Of a stretch of 64,000 bases of DNA, positions 34,625 to 42,769 are shown one piece after another. The notes under the pieces were generated by a model that saw nothing but the letters and a program-made list of their open reading frames with translations, ran no database searches and was not told the origin of the DNA. Source of the DNA: Ardenticatenaceae bacterium (GTDB lineage Bacteria > Chloroflexota > Anaerolineae > Promineifilales > Promineifilaceae); the NCBI GenBank assembly GCA_020634415.1, contig JACKBT010000023.1:1-64000 (forward strand), in the 5' to 3' direction. The translations under genes were made by a program, and so were the position numbers. Numbering within the stretch: the first letter of the stretch is position 1; every line of letters starts with the position of its first letter.

Positions 34625-34717
34625 CCTCCATCATTCATTCCCCAATTGCTACCCTCCCAGGCGCATGTTATAATCCGAAGTGGATATTATTGTAAACTTT
34701 TAGCGTTAATGGAAGCC

Positions 34718-34743
34718 AATTGTACATAGTTTTTAATTGTACA
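34718..34743 (+). promoter_or_regulatory. direct repeats of AATTGTACA before the large sensor kinase
   Basis: Two copies of AATTGTACA (34718-34726 and 34735-34743), 17 bases apart, each containing the palindrome TGTACA. They lie 25-50 bases before ATG 34769, where a regulator would bind. Function is a guess. Confidence 0.3.
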
Positions 34744-34768
34744 AGTGCAGTAATAGCAGGAAGATAGA

Positions 34769-37700
34769 ATGCCGTTTACTGATTTGTGGGGAGTAAATTT
34801 GCCAGGAGGTTTGGGGATTCCAGATCAGTTTCTGGCTTATTTTCTTTTGCTGGTTTACGGTGCGGCCTTTGCCTACTTTGTGTACGTGAACCGGGCGTAT
34901 TTCACCAGCACAACTCGGCAGCAGTGGCAGTATACGGCCGTTCTCACCCTCACCGCCCTCCTCTTCAGCCAACTCCTGCCCATCCGCCTCTCCTTCAACA
35001 ACCAACTAGCCCCCCTCTTCGCCGTCCAAAACCCCATCACCGTTTTCATCCCCTTTGCCACCGTCTCCTTCCTCTTAGCCGCCGCCATCCTCAACCCCTT
35101 GGCCGCCCTCATCGTCGGCACAGCCAGCGGCCTGGGCCACGCCTGGGGACAAACCCACCAACTATTCGACATCTTCCACTACGCCTTCGCGGGCGTGCTT
35201 GCGGCGGCCAGCTTCCAGCAACATTATCGCAGCCGTTTGGCGCAGTGGTTACGTCATCCCGTGAGCGGCGGGGCAGCGGTAACGGCCGTTCTCATCATCC
35301 CCCTCGCCCTCGCCACCTATGTCACCACTGATGCCAATGCCGGCAGCCTCGTCGCCGTAGATTTAGCCCTTTCCACCGCCAGCGCCAACTTCTGGCCCCT
35401 GGTCATCGAAGGTGCTTTTGGTGGCTTCATCGTCTGGCTCATCCTGCGCGGTATGCCCCACTTGCGCCCCACCCACTCCCTCATCCCCTCCCCCTTTGAT
35501 GTCAACCTGCGCAAACGGTTATTAAGCAACTTTGTCCGCTTCGCCATCGTCCTCACCATCTTGTTAGTCACCGTCGTCTTCAACCTCTCCGCCTACCTCG
35601 CCACCCGGCTCGTCGTCAACCAGATGGCCCACGACGCCCAAACGGTTCTCGCCGAACTCCCCACCTTCCAATCCAATTTGCAGGGCCTTATTGAACAATA
35701 TGAAGCCAACGAAGCCTTAGCCAATGGCCTGGAAAACGACAAACGATCCCTACTGCGCCAAATGTACCGCAGCAATCCACCCTTCTATCGCGGCCTCATT
35801 TTGGTCGAAGCCAATCAAACCGTCTCCGCCGTTGTTCCCGACGATTTACAAAATGCTACCCTTTCCGAACAGGAGTTAACGGCCGTTGCCGAAGCCATCC
35901 GCACCAACACCCCCCAGGTCAGCGCCGCCGCCACCCCCACCCCCGAACACGTCCTCAGCCTCATCGTCCCCATCATAGACAACAACGGCGAAGCCAGCGC
36001 CGCCCTCGTCGGCCGCGTCCCCGAACTCTCCCTAGAAAGCCTCATCGTCGGCCTGCAAGGCACAGTCGGCAAAGGCACCGGCTTCATCGTAGACGACAAA
36101 AACCGCATCATCGCCCACACCGATTCATCCCGCCTGCTCAGCGAATGGGAACGGCCGTTCAACGACTCCCAACGCACCATCAACACCGACAGCACCGCCG
36201 CTGGCCGCGACAATGGCCGCGACAACGGTCGCGCCTACCAAAGCCGCCAGGAAAGCAGCAACGCCCGCGAACTCGTCTACGAAATCACCGGCAGCAACCC
36301 CGCCTGGACCGTCGTCATCACCGTCCCCTACGAAGTCGTCCTGCGCCTCGCCTGGAGCATCGGCTGGCCCCTCGGCCTCGTCCTCATCATCTTCGCCGGC
36401 CTCTTCTACTTCAATTTAGACAAAATCGGCCGTGAAATCACCGAACCCATCACCGAACTGGTACAAGCCTCCAAAACCATCGCCGCTGGCGGCAGCCTCA
36501 CCAACCCCATCCCCACCGACCGCGACGACGAATTGGGCCAATTAGGGCAGGCATTCGCCCAAATGCAGCGCTCCCTCAAACAGCGGCTCGACGAACTCTC
36601 CCTCCTGCTCAGCGTCAGCCACGATGTCTCCTCCAGCATAGATTTGAACCAGAGTATGCCCGTCATTTTACAGGGAACCCTGCGCGGCACAGGCGCCGCC
36701 GGGGCGCGGGCCGTCCTCGTCAACCCCAGCGGCGGCCACCCCCTCACCTTCGGCGAAGGGCCAGCCGCCCCCGCCATGGCCGAGTTAGATCGGCCGATCA
36801 TGTTCCAACTCCGCGACAAACCAGAGATGCTGCTGGCCTCCCCCAACCAAATCGTCTCCACCCTCTTTTTAGAACGGGCCGACCCCCTGCCCGTTCGCGC
36901 CATTTTTGCCATCCCCCTCCACGCCCATGATCGCTTCCAGGGCATTGTCTGGCTTGGCTATCGCCAGCCGCGCAACTTCACAATGGACGAGCGCAACCTG
37001 CTGCACACCCTCGTGGGCCAAACCTCGGTGGTGGTGGAAAATGCTCGCCTATTTGCCACCGCTGAAGGGGGACGACGGCGCTTAGCGGCCGTTCTCGCCA
37101 GCACCTCCGATGCCGTCATCGTTACCGACCAGACAGAACGAGTACTGCTCGCCAACCCCGCCTTTGAGAAGATTTTTGGCCTGAGTGCCAACGAAATCAC
37201 CGGACGGGCCGTGGTGGATGTGATTCCCTCGCCAGAACTCATACACACCTTAACAGGCGCGGAGGCTGTGGGCATGGAGGTAAACGGGGAAAACGGCCGT
37301 ACTTACTACACCAACGCCTCCACCATCATCCGCAACGACGGCCAAGTCTTAGGCCGCGTCGCCGTTTTGCACGACATCACCCACTTCAAAGAGCTAGACG
37401 AACTCAAATCCGAATTCGTCTCCACCGTCTCCCACGACCTGCGCAGCCCCCTCACCTACATGCGCGGCTACGGCAACATGCTCTCCATGGTCGGCGAACT
37501 CAACGAAAAACAGAAAGAGTACGTCGAGAAAATCCTCAGCGGCATCACCCAAATGTCTAATCTCGTAGACGATTTGCTGGAATTGGCACGAGCCGATGCG
37601 GGTGTGGACATGAAACAAGACGATATTCAGATGGGGCCGCTCATCAACGACATTGCCAACGAATATTGGCAGCATGCCCATTACAACGGCATCAACATCG

Positions 37701-38095
37701 AACTGGATATTGCCCCCAACCTGCCCATCATTCGCGGCAGCGAGATGGTGCTGCGCCGCGCCATCACCAACTACGTCACCAACGCCATCAAATACGCCCC
37801 CAACAGCGGCCCCATGACCATCAAGGCCGAGCAGGTCAATGGCGAAATCATCGTCAGCGTGCGGGACAATGGCCCTGGCATCCCCCCAGAGGACGTGGTG
37901 CGTGTGTTTGAACGGTTTGTGCGCTTGAAGCAGCGTGGACAAGAACAGATTAAAGGCTCAGGCTTGGGTCTGGCGATTGTCCGCTCTTACATTGAGCAGC
38001 ATGGGGGCCGCACCTGGTGCCAAAGCCAGGTGGGCAAGGGCAGCACCTTCGGCCTTTCCCTCCCCGCCAAAAAGCAAGAAAGCGGTCATCCGTAA
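34769..38095 (+). CDS. large hybrid-sensor membrane histidine kinase (MASE-like, Cache, HAMP, GAF, PAS)
   Basis: 1108 residues. Several membrane helices (about 20-235) form an integral sensor domain; a further helix near 255-280 leads to an extracytoplasmic Cache-like domain, then a membrane helix (about 535-555), HAMP (TEPITELVQASKTIAAGG), GAF (about 640-775), PAS (about 780-880, VIVTDQTERVLLANPAFEKIFG), HisKA with His889 in SHDLRSPL, and HATPase_c (DNGPGIPPED, GSGLGLAIV). It would combine membrane, extracellular and cytoplasmic signals. No response regulator is adjacent. GGAAG seven bases before the ATG fits. The NGRDNGRDNGR run near 475 is a small in-frame duplication. Confidence 0.92.
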   Translation: MPFTDLWGVNLPGGLGIPDQFLAYFLLLVYGAAFAYFVYVNRAYFTSTTRQQWQYTAVLTLTALLFSQLLPIRLSFNNQLAPLFAVQNPITVFIPFATVSFLLAAAILNPLAALIVGTASGLGHAWGQTHQLFDIFHYAFAGVLAAASFQQHYRSRLAQWLRHPVSGGAAVTAVLIIPLALATYVTTDANAGSLVAVDLALSTASANFWPLVIEGAFGGFIVWLILRGMPHLRPTHSLIPSPFDVNLRKRLLSNFVRFAIVLTILLVTVVFNLSAYLATRLVVNQMAHDAQTVLAELPTFQSNLQGLIEQYEANEALANGLENDKRSLLRQMYRSNPPFYRGLILVEANQTVSAVVPDDLQNATLSEQELTAVAEAIRTNTPQVSAAATPTPEHVLSLIVPIIDNNGEASAALVGRVPELSLESLIVGLQGTVGKGTGFIVDDKNRIIAHTDSSRLLSEWERPFNDSQRTINTDSTAAGRDNGRDNGRAYQSRQESSNARELVYEITGSNPAWTVVITVPYEVVLRLAWSIGWPLGLVLIIFAGLFYFNLDKIGREITEPITELVQASKTIAAGGSLTNPIPTDRDDELGQLGQAFAQMQRSLKQRLDELSLLLSVSHDVSSSIDLNQSMPVILQGTLRGTGAAGARAVLVNPSGGHPLTFGEGPAAPAMAELDRPIMFQLRDKPEMLLASPNQIVSTLFLERADPLPVRAIFAIPLHAHDRFQGIVWLGYRQPRNFTMDERNLLHTLVGQTSVVVENARLFATAEGGRRRLAAVLASTSDAVIVTDQTERVLLANPAFEKIFGLSANEITGRAVVDVIPSPELIHTLTGAEAVGMEVNGENGRTYYTNASTIIRNDGQVLGRVAVLHDITHFKELDELKSEFVSTVSHDLRSPLTYMRGYGNMLSMVGELNEKQKEYVEKILSGITQMSNLVDDLLELARADAGVDMKQDDIQMGPLINDIANEYWQHAHYNGINIELDIAPNLPIIRGSEMVLRRAITNYVTNAIKYAPNSGPMTIKAEQVNGEIIVSVRDNGPGIPPEDVVRVFERFVRLKQRGQEQIKGSGLGLAIVRSYIEQHGGRTWCQSQVGKGSTFGLSLPAKKQESGHP

Positions 38096-38130
38096 TCGGC
38101 AGTACCGCATTCTTGCCACGTTCCCCGAAG

Positions 38131-38148
38131 CGCGAAAGGGATTTCGCG
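38131..38148. repeat. hairpin CGCGAAA-ggga-TTTCGCG
   Basis: A 7-base stem between the convergent kinase and rluD genes, followed by GGCTACAAATTG. The tail CGCGGCTACAnATTG is shared with the element at 53697-53760, so both belong to one dispersed family. Confidence 0.65.
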
Positions 38149-38167
38149 GCTACAAATTGGCAAACTG

Positions 38168-39094
38168 CTAGGCTTCGAGTTGATTGAGGAAGGCTTTTAG
38201 TTCTGGGGGGAGTTCGGCTTTGACGGTGAGGGGTTCGTTATCAGACGGCCGTTCAAACGTAATTTCCGCCGCGTGCAAAAAATGGCGGCCCAGCGGCGTG
38301 CGCCGTGTGCGCCGCGAGCCATACACATTATCACCCACAATCGGATAACCAATATAGGCCAGATGCACCCGAATCTGGTGCGTGCGCCCCGTTTTGGGGC
38401 GGCATTCCACCAACGTATAATCGCCATACGCCACCAGAGCCTGATAATAAGTTTGGGCCGGTTTGGCTGTGTATGAACTGTTGAGGGGAATCACTTCCAT
38501 ACGCTTGCGCTTTTCCACGTGACGGCCGATAGGCGCGTCAATGAGCGCGGTTGGGGGCTGCAAATCGCCCTCCACCAGCGCCAGGTACACCTTCTCCACC
38601 GTGCGCTCGCGGAACTGCCGCTGCAAATGCCACAGGGCGCGGTCATGTTTGGCGATGAGGATGAGGCCAGAGGTATATTTGTCCAGCCGATGCACAATGC
38701 CGGGGCGCATTTCGTAACCCACGCCAAACACATCGGGGCAGTAGTGCAGCACGGCGTTAACCAGGGTGCCGCTGTCATGCCCGGAACCAGGGTGCACGAC
38801 CATGCCTGCGGGTTTGTTGATGATGAGCATGTCGTCATCTTCGTAACAAATATCCAGGGAGATGTCCTCGGCTACCAGGTCTGTCTCCACGATTTCGGGG
38901 AGAACGGCCGTTATCACCTCACCGCCTGCCAACTTAAAACTGGCCTTCACACGACGGCCGTTCACCAACACCGCCCCATCCTTAATCAGCTTCTGCCACT
39001 GCATCCGCGACAAATCCGTCACCGCATCCGAGATAGCCTTATCCAGCCGCTCACCCGGCACATTCAGCGTAATTTCCAAATTTTGTTCACTCAT
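38168..39094 (-). CDS. rluD: RluA/RluD family pseudouridine synthase
   Basis: 308 residues from ATG 39094. An S4 RNA-binding domain (RLDKAISDAV, residues 17-26; LIKDGAVLVNGR) precedes the catalytic domain, with the active-site Asp in HRLDKYTSGLILIAK and RTHQIRVHLAYIGYPIVGD near the end. RluD makes pseudouridines 1911, 1915 and 1917 in helix 69 of 23S rRNA; assignment to RluD and not RluA/RluC rests on length and the S4 domain. The start overlaps the lspA stop by eight bases (ATGAGTGA), so the two are translationally coupled, a widespread arrangement. Confidence 0.92.
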   Translation of the reverse strand: MSEQNLEITLNVPGERLDKAISDAVTDLSRMQWQKLIKDGAVLVNGRRVKASFKLAGGEVITAVLPEIVETDLVAEDISLDICYEDDDMLIINKPAGMVVHPGSGHDSGTLVNAVLHYCPDVFGVGYEMRPGIVHRLDKYTSGLILIAKHDRALWHLQRQFRERTVEKVYLALVEGDLQPPTALIDAPIGRHVEKRKRMEVIPLNSSYTAKPAQTYYQALVAYGDYTLVECRPKTGRTHQIRVHLAYIGYPIVGDNVYGSRRTRRTPLGRHFLHAAEITFERPSDNEPLTVKAELPPELKAFLNQLEA

Positions 39095-39713
39095 GGGAAA
39101 AAGGCTGTTGCTCGGCAGAGTTGGGACCAACAGCTTCCATGTCGAGGCTCTTTTTTTGGGCCAGCGCCATCTCCTGCTGCTGCTCCTTAAACATCAACCA
39201 GGCCAAAATCACCACCCCGGCCACCACCGACGTATCGGCCAGATTAAAGATGGGCCAGGGGCCAAAATCCAAGAAATCGGTAACATGCCCCAGCCGAAAG
39301 CGATCTATCACATTGCCCAAAGCCCCACCCAACTGCAAACCCAGGGCCAGCCGCAAGACCATCTGCCCGGCAGGCAGGGTGTAGTTGTAATAAAGAATCA
39401 CCGTCCCCACGATGATGGCGACAATGGTGAAAAATTGACCGCCAGCGGGAAAGATGCCAAACGCCGCGCCTGTGTTGGTGGCATGGGTAAACCGGAAAAA
39501 GGCGGCAATTTCGGGAATTGGCGCGTAGGATTGGTAGATGGGTAGGCTGATTTCGACAAAGTATTTGCTAATCTGATCAAGGAGGATGACAACGGCCGTT
39601 ACCACAAACAAAAACATCTGCTGTTTCGCCGTTGCCTGCTCCAGCACCGGTTCTGGTGGAGCAACTGCTTCTTCTGTTTCCAGGGGGGAAATCGTTTCAA
39701 GTTCATTCATCAT
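39087..39713 (-). CDS. lspA: lipoprotein signal peptidase LspA
   Basis: 208 residues, about 45 longer than usual because of an acidic N-terminal extension and a short C-terminal tail. Four membrane helices, with ATNTGAAFGIF, GALGNVIDRF (first catalytic Asp) and FNLADTSVVAG (second catalytic Asp), the conserved boxes of the aspartic peptidase that removes signal peptides from diacylated prolipoproteins in the inner membrane. Its clients in this window include the lipoproteins at 4792, 6238 and 41567. Upstream of rluD and overlapping it. Confidence 0.94.
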   Translation of the reverse strand: MMNELETISPLETEEAVAPPEPVLEQATAKQQMFLFVVTAVVILLDQISKYFVEISLPIYQSYAPIPEIAAFFRFTHATNTGAAFGIFPAGGQFFTIVAIIVGTVILYYNYTLPAGQMVLRLALGLQLGGALGNVIDRFRLGHVTDFLDFGPWPIFNLADTSVVAGVVILAWLMFKEQQQEMALAQKKSLDMEAVGPNSAEQQPFSHE

Positions 39714-39782
39714 GCGTTCATTGTACCAAGTGACGGCCGTTTGGCGAAAAGTTCCTATGCCTTCCTCAGAGTTGAATGGGAG

Positions 39783-39842
39783 GGGGATTAGAGATTGGCG
39801 ACGAGAGACTAATCAATCTTCACGCCCCAATCTCCAGTCTCC
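39783..39842. repeat. heptamer-like repeat dyad overlapping a methyltransferase 3' end
   Basis: GGATTAGAGATTGGCGACGAG left and CCCCAATCTCCAGTCTCCC right. The right arm encodes the last residues (GDWRLGRED) of the methyltransferase, which thus ends inside the repeat. Confidence 0.8.
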
Positions 39843-40499
39843 CGCCACCGCTTTCGTCGCCACGACCACAGTGGCGGCACTGCCTTCCATCTGGATGGTG
39901 TGTATTTCGACGGTGAAGCCAATTTCCCGAAACGGCCGTGTAAACATCCCCCACAACTCATCTTCACTAAAATCAAAGGCCCCACTGCGCTGCCCCGTAA
40001 TGGCAAACAGCCCATCAATCAGACGATGCACCAGTCCATCACCAGTTAAATGGCCTTCGGGGACGATGACGAGACGGCCGTTTGCCCGCAGCACCCGCCA
40101 CAACGCCGCCACCGTCTCTGGCGCCACAATGTATTCGGTAGGGAATGTGGAGAGGATGGTGTCAAAAACGGCCGATTCATACGGCAGCTGCTGCACCAGC
40201 CCCCGCACCAATGGCACCTCAGCCCCCAACCGCCGCCGCGCCAGCCGCCCCATAAACGGCGACAAATCCAACCCCATCACCCACACCCCCCGCGCCCGTA
40301 ATTCCACCAACAGATGCCCCGGCCCATGCCCAATCTCCAGCACCCGCTGCCCCGCCACAAACGGCAAAGCCGCCCGCTGCCACGCCCGCCAATGCCCCAG
40401 CGACACCAGCCAGCTCACCACATCATACGTCCAGGCCATCTCGTTATACAACAGCCGAAAGCCAAAACGCACCAACCGTATCCAAGCTTCTTGCCACAT
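39813..40499 (-). CDS. class I SAM-dependent methyltransferase
   Basis: 228 residues. Motif I VLEIGHGPGHLL (about residues 52-63), an acidic strand end VMGLDLS, then FDTILSTFP and LWRVLRANGRLVIVPEG are the standard methyltransferase 11-type pattern. The N-terminal segment YNEMAWTYDVVSWLVSLGHW resembles UbiE-like and lipid-modifying members, but the substrate is unknown. The C-terminal dozen residues (AVAGDWRLGRED) are contributed by the heptamer repeat. Flanked on both sides by repeat dyads. Confidence 0.85.
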   Translation of the reverse strand: MWQEAWIRLVRFGFRLLYNEMAWTYDVVSWLVSLGHWRAWQRAALPFVAGQRVLEIGHGPGHLLVELRARGVWVMGLDLSPFMGRLARRRLGAEVPLVRGLVQQLPYESAVFDTILSTFPTEYIVAPETVAALWRVLRANGRLVIVPEGHLTGDGLVHRLIDGLFAITGQRSGAFDFSEDELWGMFTRPFREIGFTVEIHTIQMEGSAATVVVATKAVAGDWRLGRED

Positions 40500-40511
40500 A
40501 GTGCCAAAATA

Positions 40512-40559
40512 TTAGAGACTGGAGATTGGAGATTAACCAATCTCCAGTCTCCAATCTCT
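40512..40559. repeat. heptamer-like repeat dyad (GGAGATT/AATCTCC)
   Basis: TTAGAGACTGGAGATTGGAGATTAA pairs with CCAATCTCCAGTCTCCAATCTC; nearly symmetrical. It fills the gap between the methyltransferase start and the APH-fold gene's stop and touches that stop. Confidence 0.88.
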
Positions 40560-41544
40560 ACTCCTCACTCTCCCAACCCCTCACATACGGCACATCATTC
40601 TCAATCCGTTCCTTGCGCCCCTGCATAAACCGCCCCACCCAAGAATCGTTCAAATTATCCAAATCAAAACTGCGATGGATCACCGCATACAAATCAATCT
40701 CCCGCAGCTTCAAAAAGTGGGGGATTTCCTTATACCAAACAGGATCGAGATAATTCTCCTGCTCATAACCTCGCCGAAACTGTTGGAAGAACCGCCGCGC
40801 CAACGCATCGGCTTCCGGCTCATTGGTGATGGCATAAAAAATCACCATGGCTATGTCATAGGCAAACCAACTATAGTAACAATCATCAAAATCAAAGAGG
40901 GTAATCTTACCAGCCTCGTCTACAAAAAAGTTACCGCGATGCGCGTCCTGATGCACCAGCCCGTAACTCTCCCGGCCTCGCGGCAGTGCCGTCAGATAAG
41001 CCAGCAGGGCTTCATACCTTTGCCGCACAAGCTCCTCCGACTCTGGCAGCCACCCGATTTCCAGGAAAATCGGGTCATTCCACTCAGGCCGCCGCCATTC
41101 GGGTTGGCTGGGCGTGTAATTTTTAGTCAGGGCGTGGAGATTGCCGATGAAACGGCCGTATTCCACCCAAAACGCCTCATTCCACATCTCCCGCCGCACA
41201 TGTCCACCTTTAGCCCGCACAAACGCCGTCGCCAGAAAATCATCCCCTTGCCCATCCGGCAGCACCTCCACCAACTCACCATTGGGCGAAGGCACCGCCC
41301 GCGCTACCCCCGCACCACCCGCCGCCAAATAATTAATCCAATCCACCTCCCCCCGAATCATATTCACCGACCGCCGCCGACTGTGCCCAATCCGCAAAAT
41401 ATACTCCCCGCCCTCTTGAGCAAAGCCATACATAAAACTCTCAAAGCCACCCAACTCCTGCAAAGCATCCTCCGCCAGCCCATACCGCCGCCGCGCCACC
41501 GCCAAAATTTCCTCATTAAAGCGTTCTCGAATCGTTTTTTCCAT
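40558..41544 (-). CDS. APH-fold phosphotransferase
   Basis: 328 residues from ATG 41544. HQDAHRGNFF is the catalytic loop (Asp base, Asn metal ligand) and ITLFDFDDCYYSWFAYDIAMV the metal-binding Asp segment of the aminoglycoside phosphotransferase/choline kinase fold. The N-lobe has EGGEYILRIGHS. The family includes homoserine kinase II, the stress kinase SrkA and antibiotic kinases; the substrate is unknown. An in-frame ATG at 41586 would overlap the preceding lipoprotein gene by 20 bases. It is the third gene of the run starting with the rifampicin phosphotransferase-like gene. Confidence 0.83.
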   Translation of the reverse strand: MEKTIRERFNEEILAVARRRYGLAEDALQELGGFESFMYGFAQEGGEYILRIGHSRRRSVNMIRGEVDWINYLAAGGAGVARAVPSPNGELVEVLPDGQGDDFLATAFVRAKGGHVRREMWNEAFWVEYGRFIGNLHALTKNYTPSQPEWRRPEWNDPIFLEIGWLPESEELVRQRYEALLAYLTALPRGRESYGLVHQDAHRGNFFVDEAGKITLFDFDDCYYSWFAYDIAMVIFYAITNEPEADALARRFFQQFRRGYEQENYLDPVWYKEIPHFLKLREIDLYAVIHRSFDLDNLNDSWVGRFMQGRKERIENDVPYVRGWESEE

Positions 41545-41566
41545 AAAGCTAACCCGTAAACCATCC

Positions 41567-42769
41567 TTAGCGTACCCACTGCACACTTTTCAAAATAATA
41601 CGCATCGGGAAAACATATTGTTCAACAGACTGATCCCTCAAATTAATCGTGTAAATGCGGGGCGGATCATCGGCTCCTTGGTGGATTTCCGTTACCAGGC
41701 TCAGCCATGTACTATCAGGCGACCAAATAAAATAATCAAAGCGGTCATTCTCCGGCAGTGTCGCCAGTTCCGTCAGGTTAGCAAACTCATTCTCCGCCAA
41801 AACCAGCACCTGCTCACACTCATTCGCACAGTCCTCAAACAGCAACACAGCCTTCTGGCTATCGGGCGACCAACTGAAACGGCCGTTTCGCTCCCACCCA
41901 GCCCACGCACCATCCACCGCCCCAAAATCCACCAGATCATCCCCCTGCCGATCCACAATCCGCGTCACCCCCGCTGCCCCATCATACACATAAAAAGCCT
42001 GCCCATCTGGCCTTACTTGCAGCGAATTCGCCGCCAAAATCGGGAAACCCGTCCCCAAATCCACAATATCAACCAACGTCCCCTCATCCGCCACCGCCAC
42101 CAATTTATTCGATACAACCCGCAAGCCATTCGTGAGGCCAAAACGCTCACTCACAATAAAATCCGCCTCAGCCAGATACGGATTCCACACAGGCACAACA
42201 GTGTACCAGGGCGTCTCAGCATCCACATAACGGGGCAAACAGAGCAACGGCGGCCCCGTAAAACGATCCAGCGGCGTAATCAGATAGCTGTGCCCGTTTT
42301 CATCCGGCCCACACGCCCGAAAACGCAAAACTTGCTCACCATTTTGCGCCAACTGCCCCACATACCCAAATTCAGTAATCTGTTGCTGCGACCCATCCGT
42401 CGCCAACTCCCAAAACCCCGTCAGCCGATGCCCATACACCAACTCTGAACCCGTCCAGCGCACCATATCCCTCTCCGGCAGCCAGATATAGCTTTCCGCG
42501 TCGGTAAACTGCGCCTCCGCCTGTGGCCGTGCCGCCAAATAGAGCCGATGATTATCCAAATCCAGCCAATAAATACCCTCATCACTCGCATTCGCGGCCA
42601 CAAATACCAAAACCCGCTCACTATCTACCAAAGCATCCAACGCTGTTTCCTCTTTGACTAAGGTCATATTGCCCATCTTCTCCCCAGAAATCAGTGAGCT
42701 GCAAGCCACCAATATCACCAGCCCCCCAACAATCAACAACCATAAAAAGGGACTTGCTTCAACTCTCAT
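41567..42769 (-). CDS. lipoprotein with WD40/TolB-like beta-propeller
   Basis: 400 residues. A short N-terminus, a membrane segment and a lipobox (VILVACSS, acylated Cys about 23) mark an exported lipoprotein. The rest carries repeated blade-like phrases, RFSWSPDSQKAVLLFEDC and YFIWSPDSTWLSLVTE, typical of TolB/PD40 propellers, but no catalytic residues. It shares one base with the preceding gene's stop (TGATG), so it is translationally coupled to the rifampicin phosphotransferase-like gene. Role unknown; a surface sensor or binding protein is possible. Confidence 0.8.
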   Translation of the reverse strand: MRVEASPFLWLLIVGGLVILVACSSLISGEKMGNMTLVKEETALDALVDSERVLVFVAANASDEGIYWLDLDNHRLYLAARPQAEAQFTDAESYIWLPERDMVRWTGSELVYGHRLTGFWELATDGSQQQITEFGYVGQLAQNGEQVLRFRACGPDENGHSYLITPLDRFTGPPLLCLPRYVDAETPWYTVVPVWNPYLAEADFIVSERFGLTNGLRVVSNKLVAVADEGTLVDIVDLGTGFPILAANSLQVRPDGQAFYVYDGAAGVTRIVDRQGDDLVDFGAVDGAWAGWERNGRFSWSPDSQKAVLLFEDCANECEQVLVLAENEFANLTELATLPENDRFDYFIWSPDSTWLSLVTEIHQGADDPPRIYTINLRDQSVEQYVFPMRIILKSVQWVR

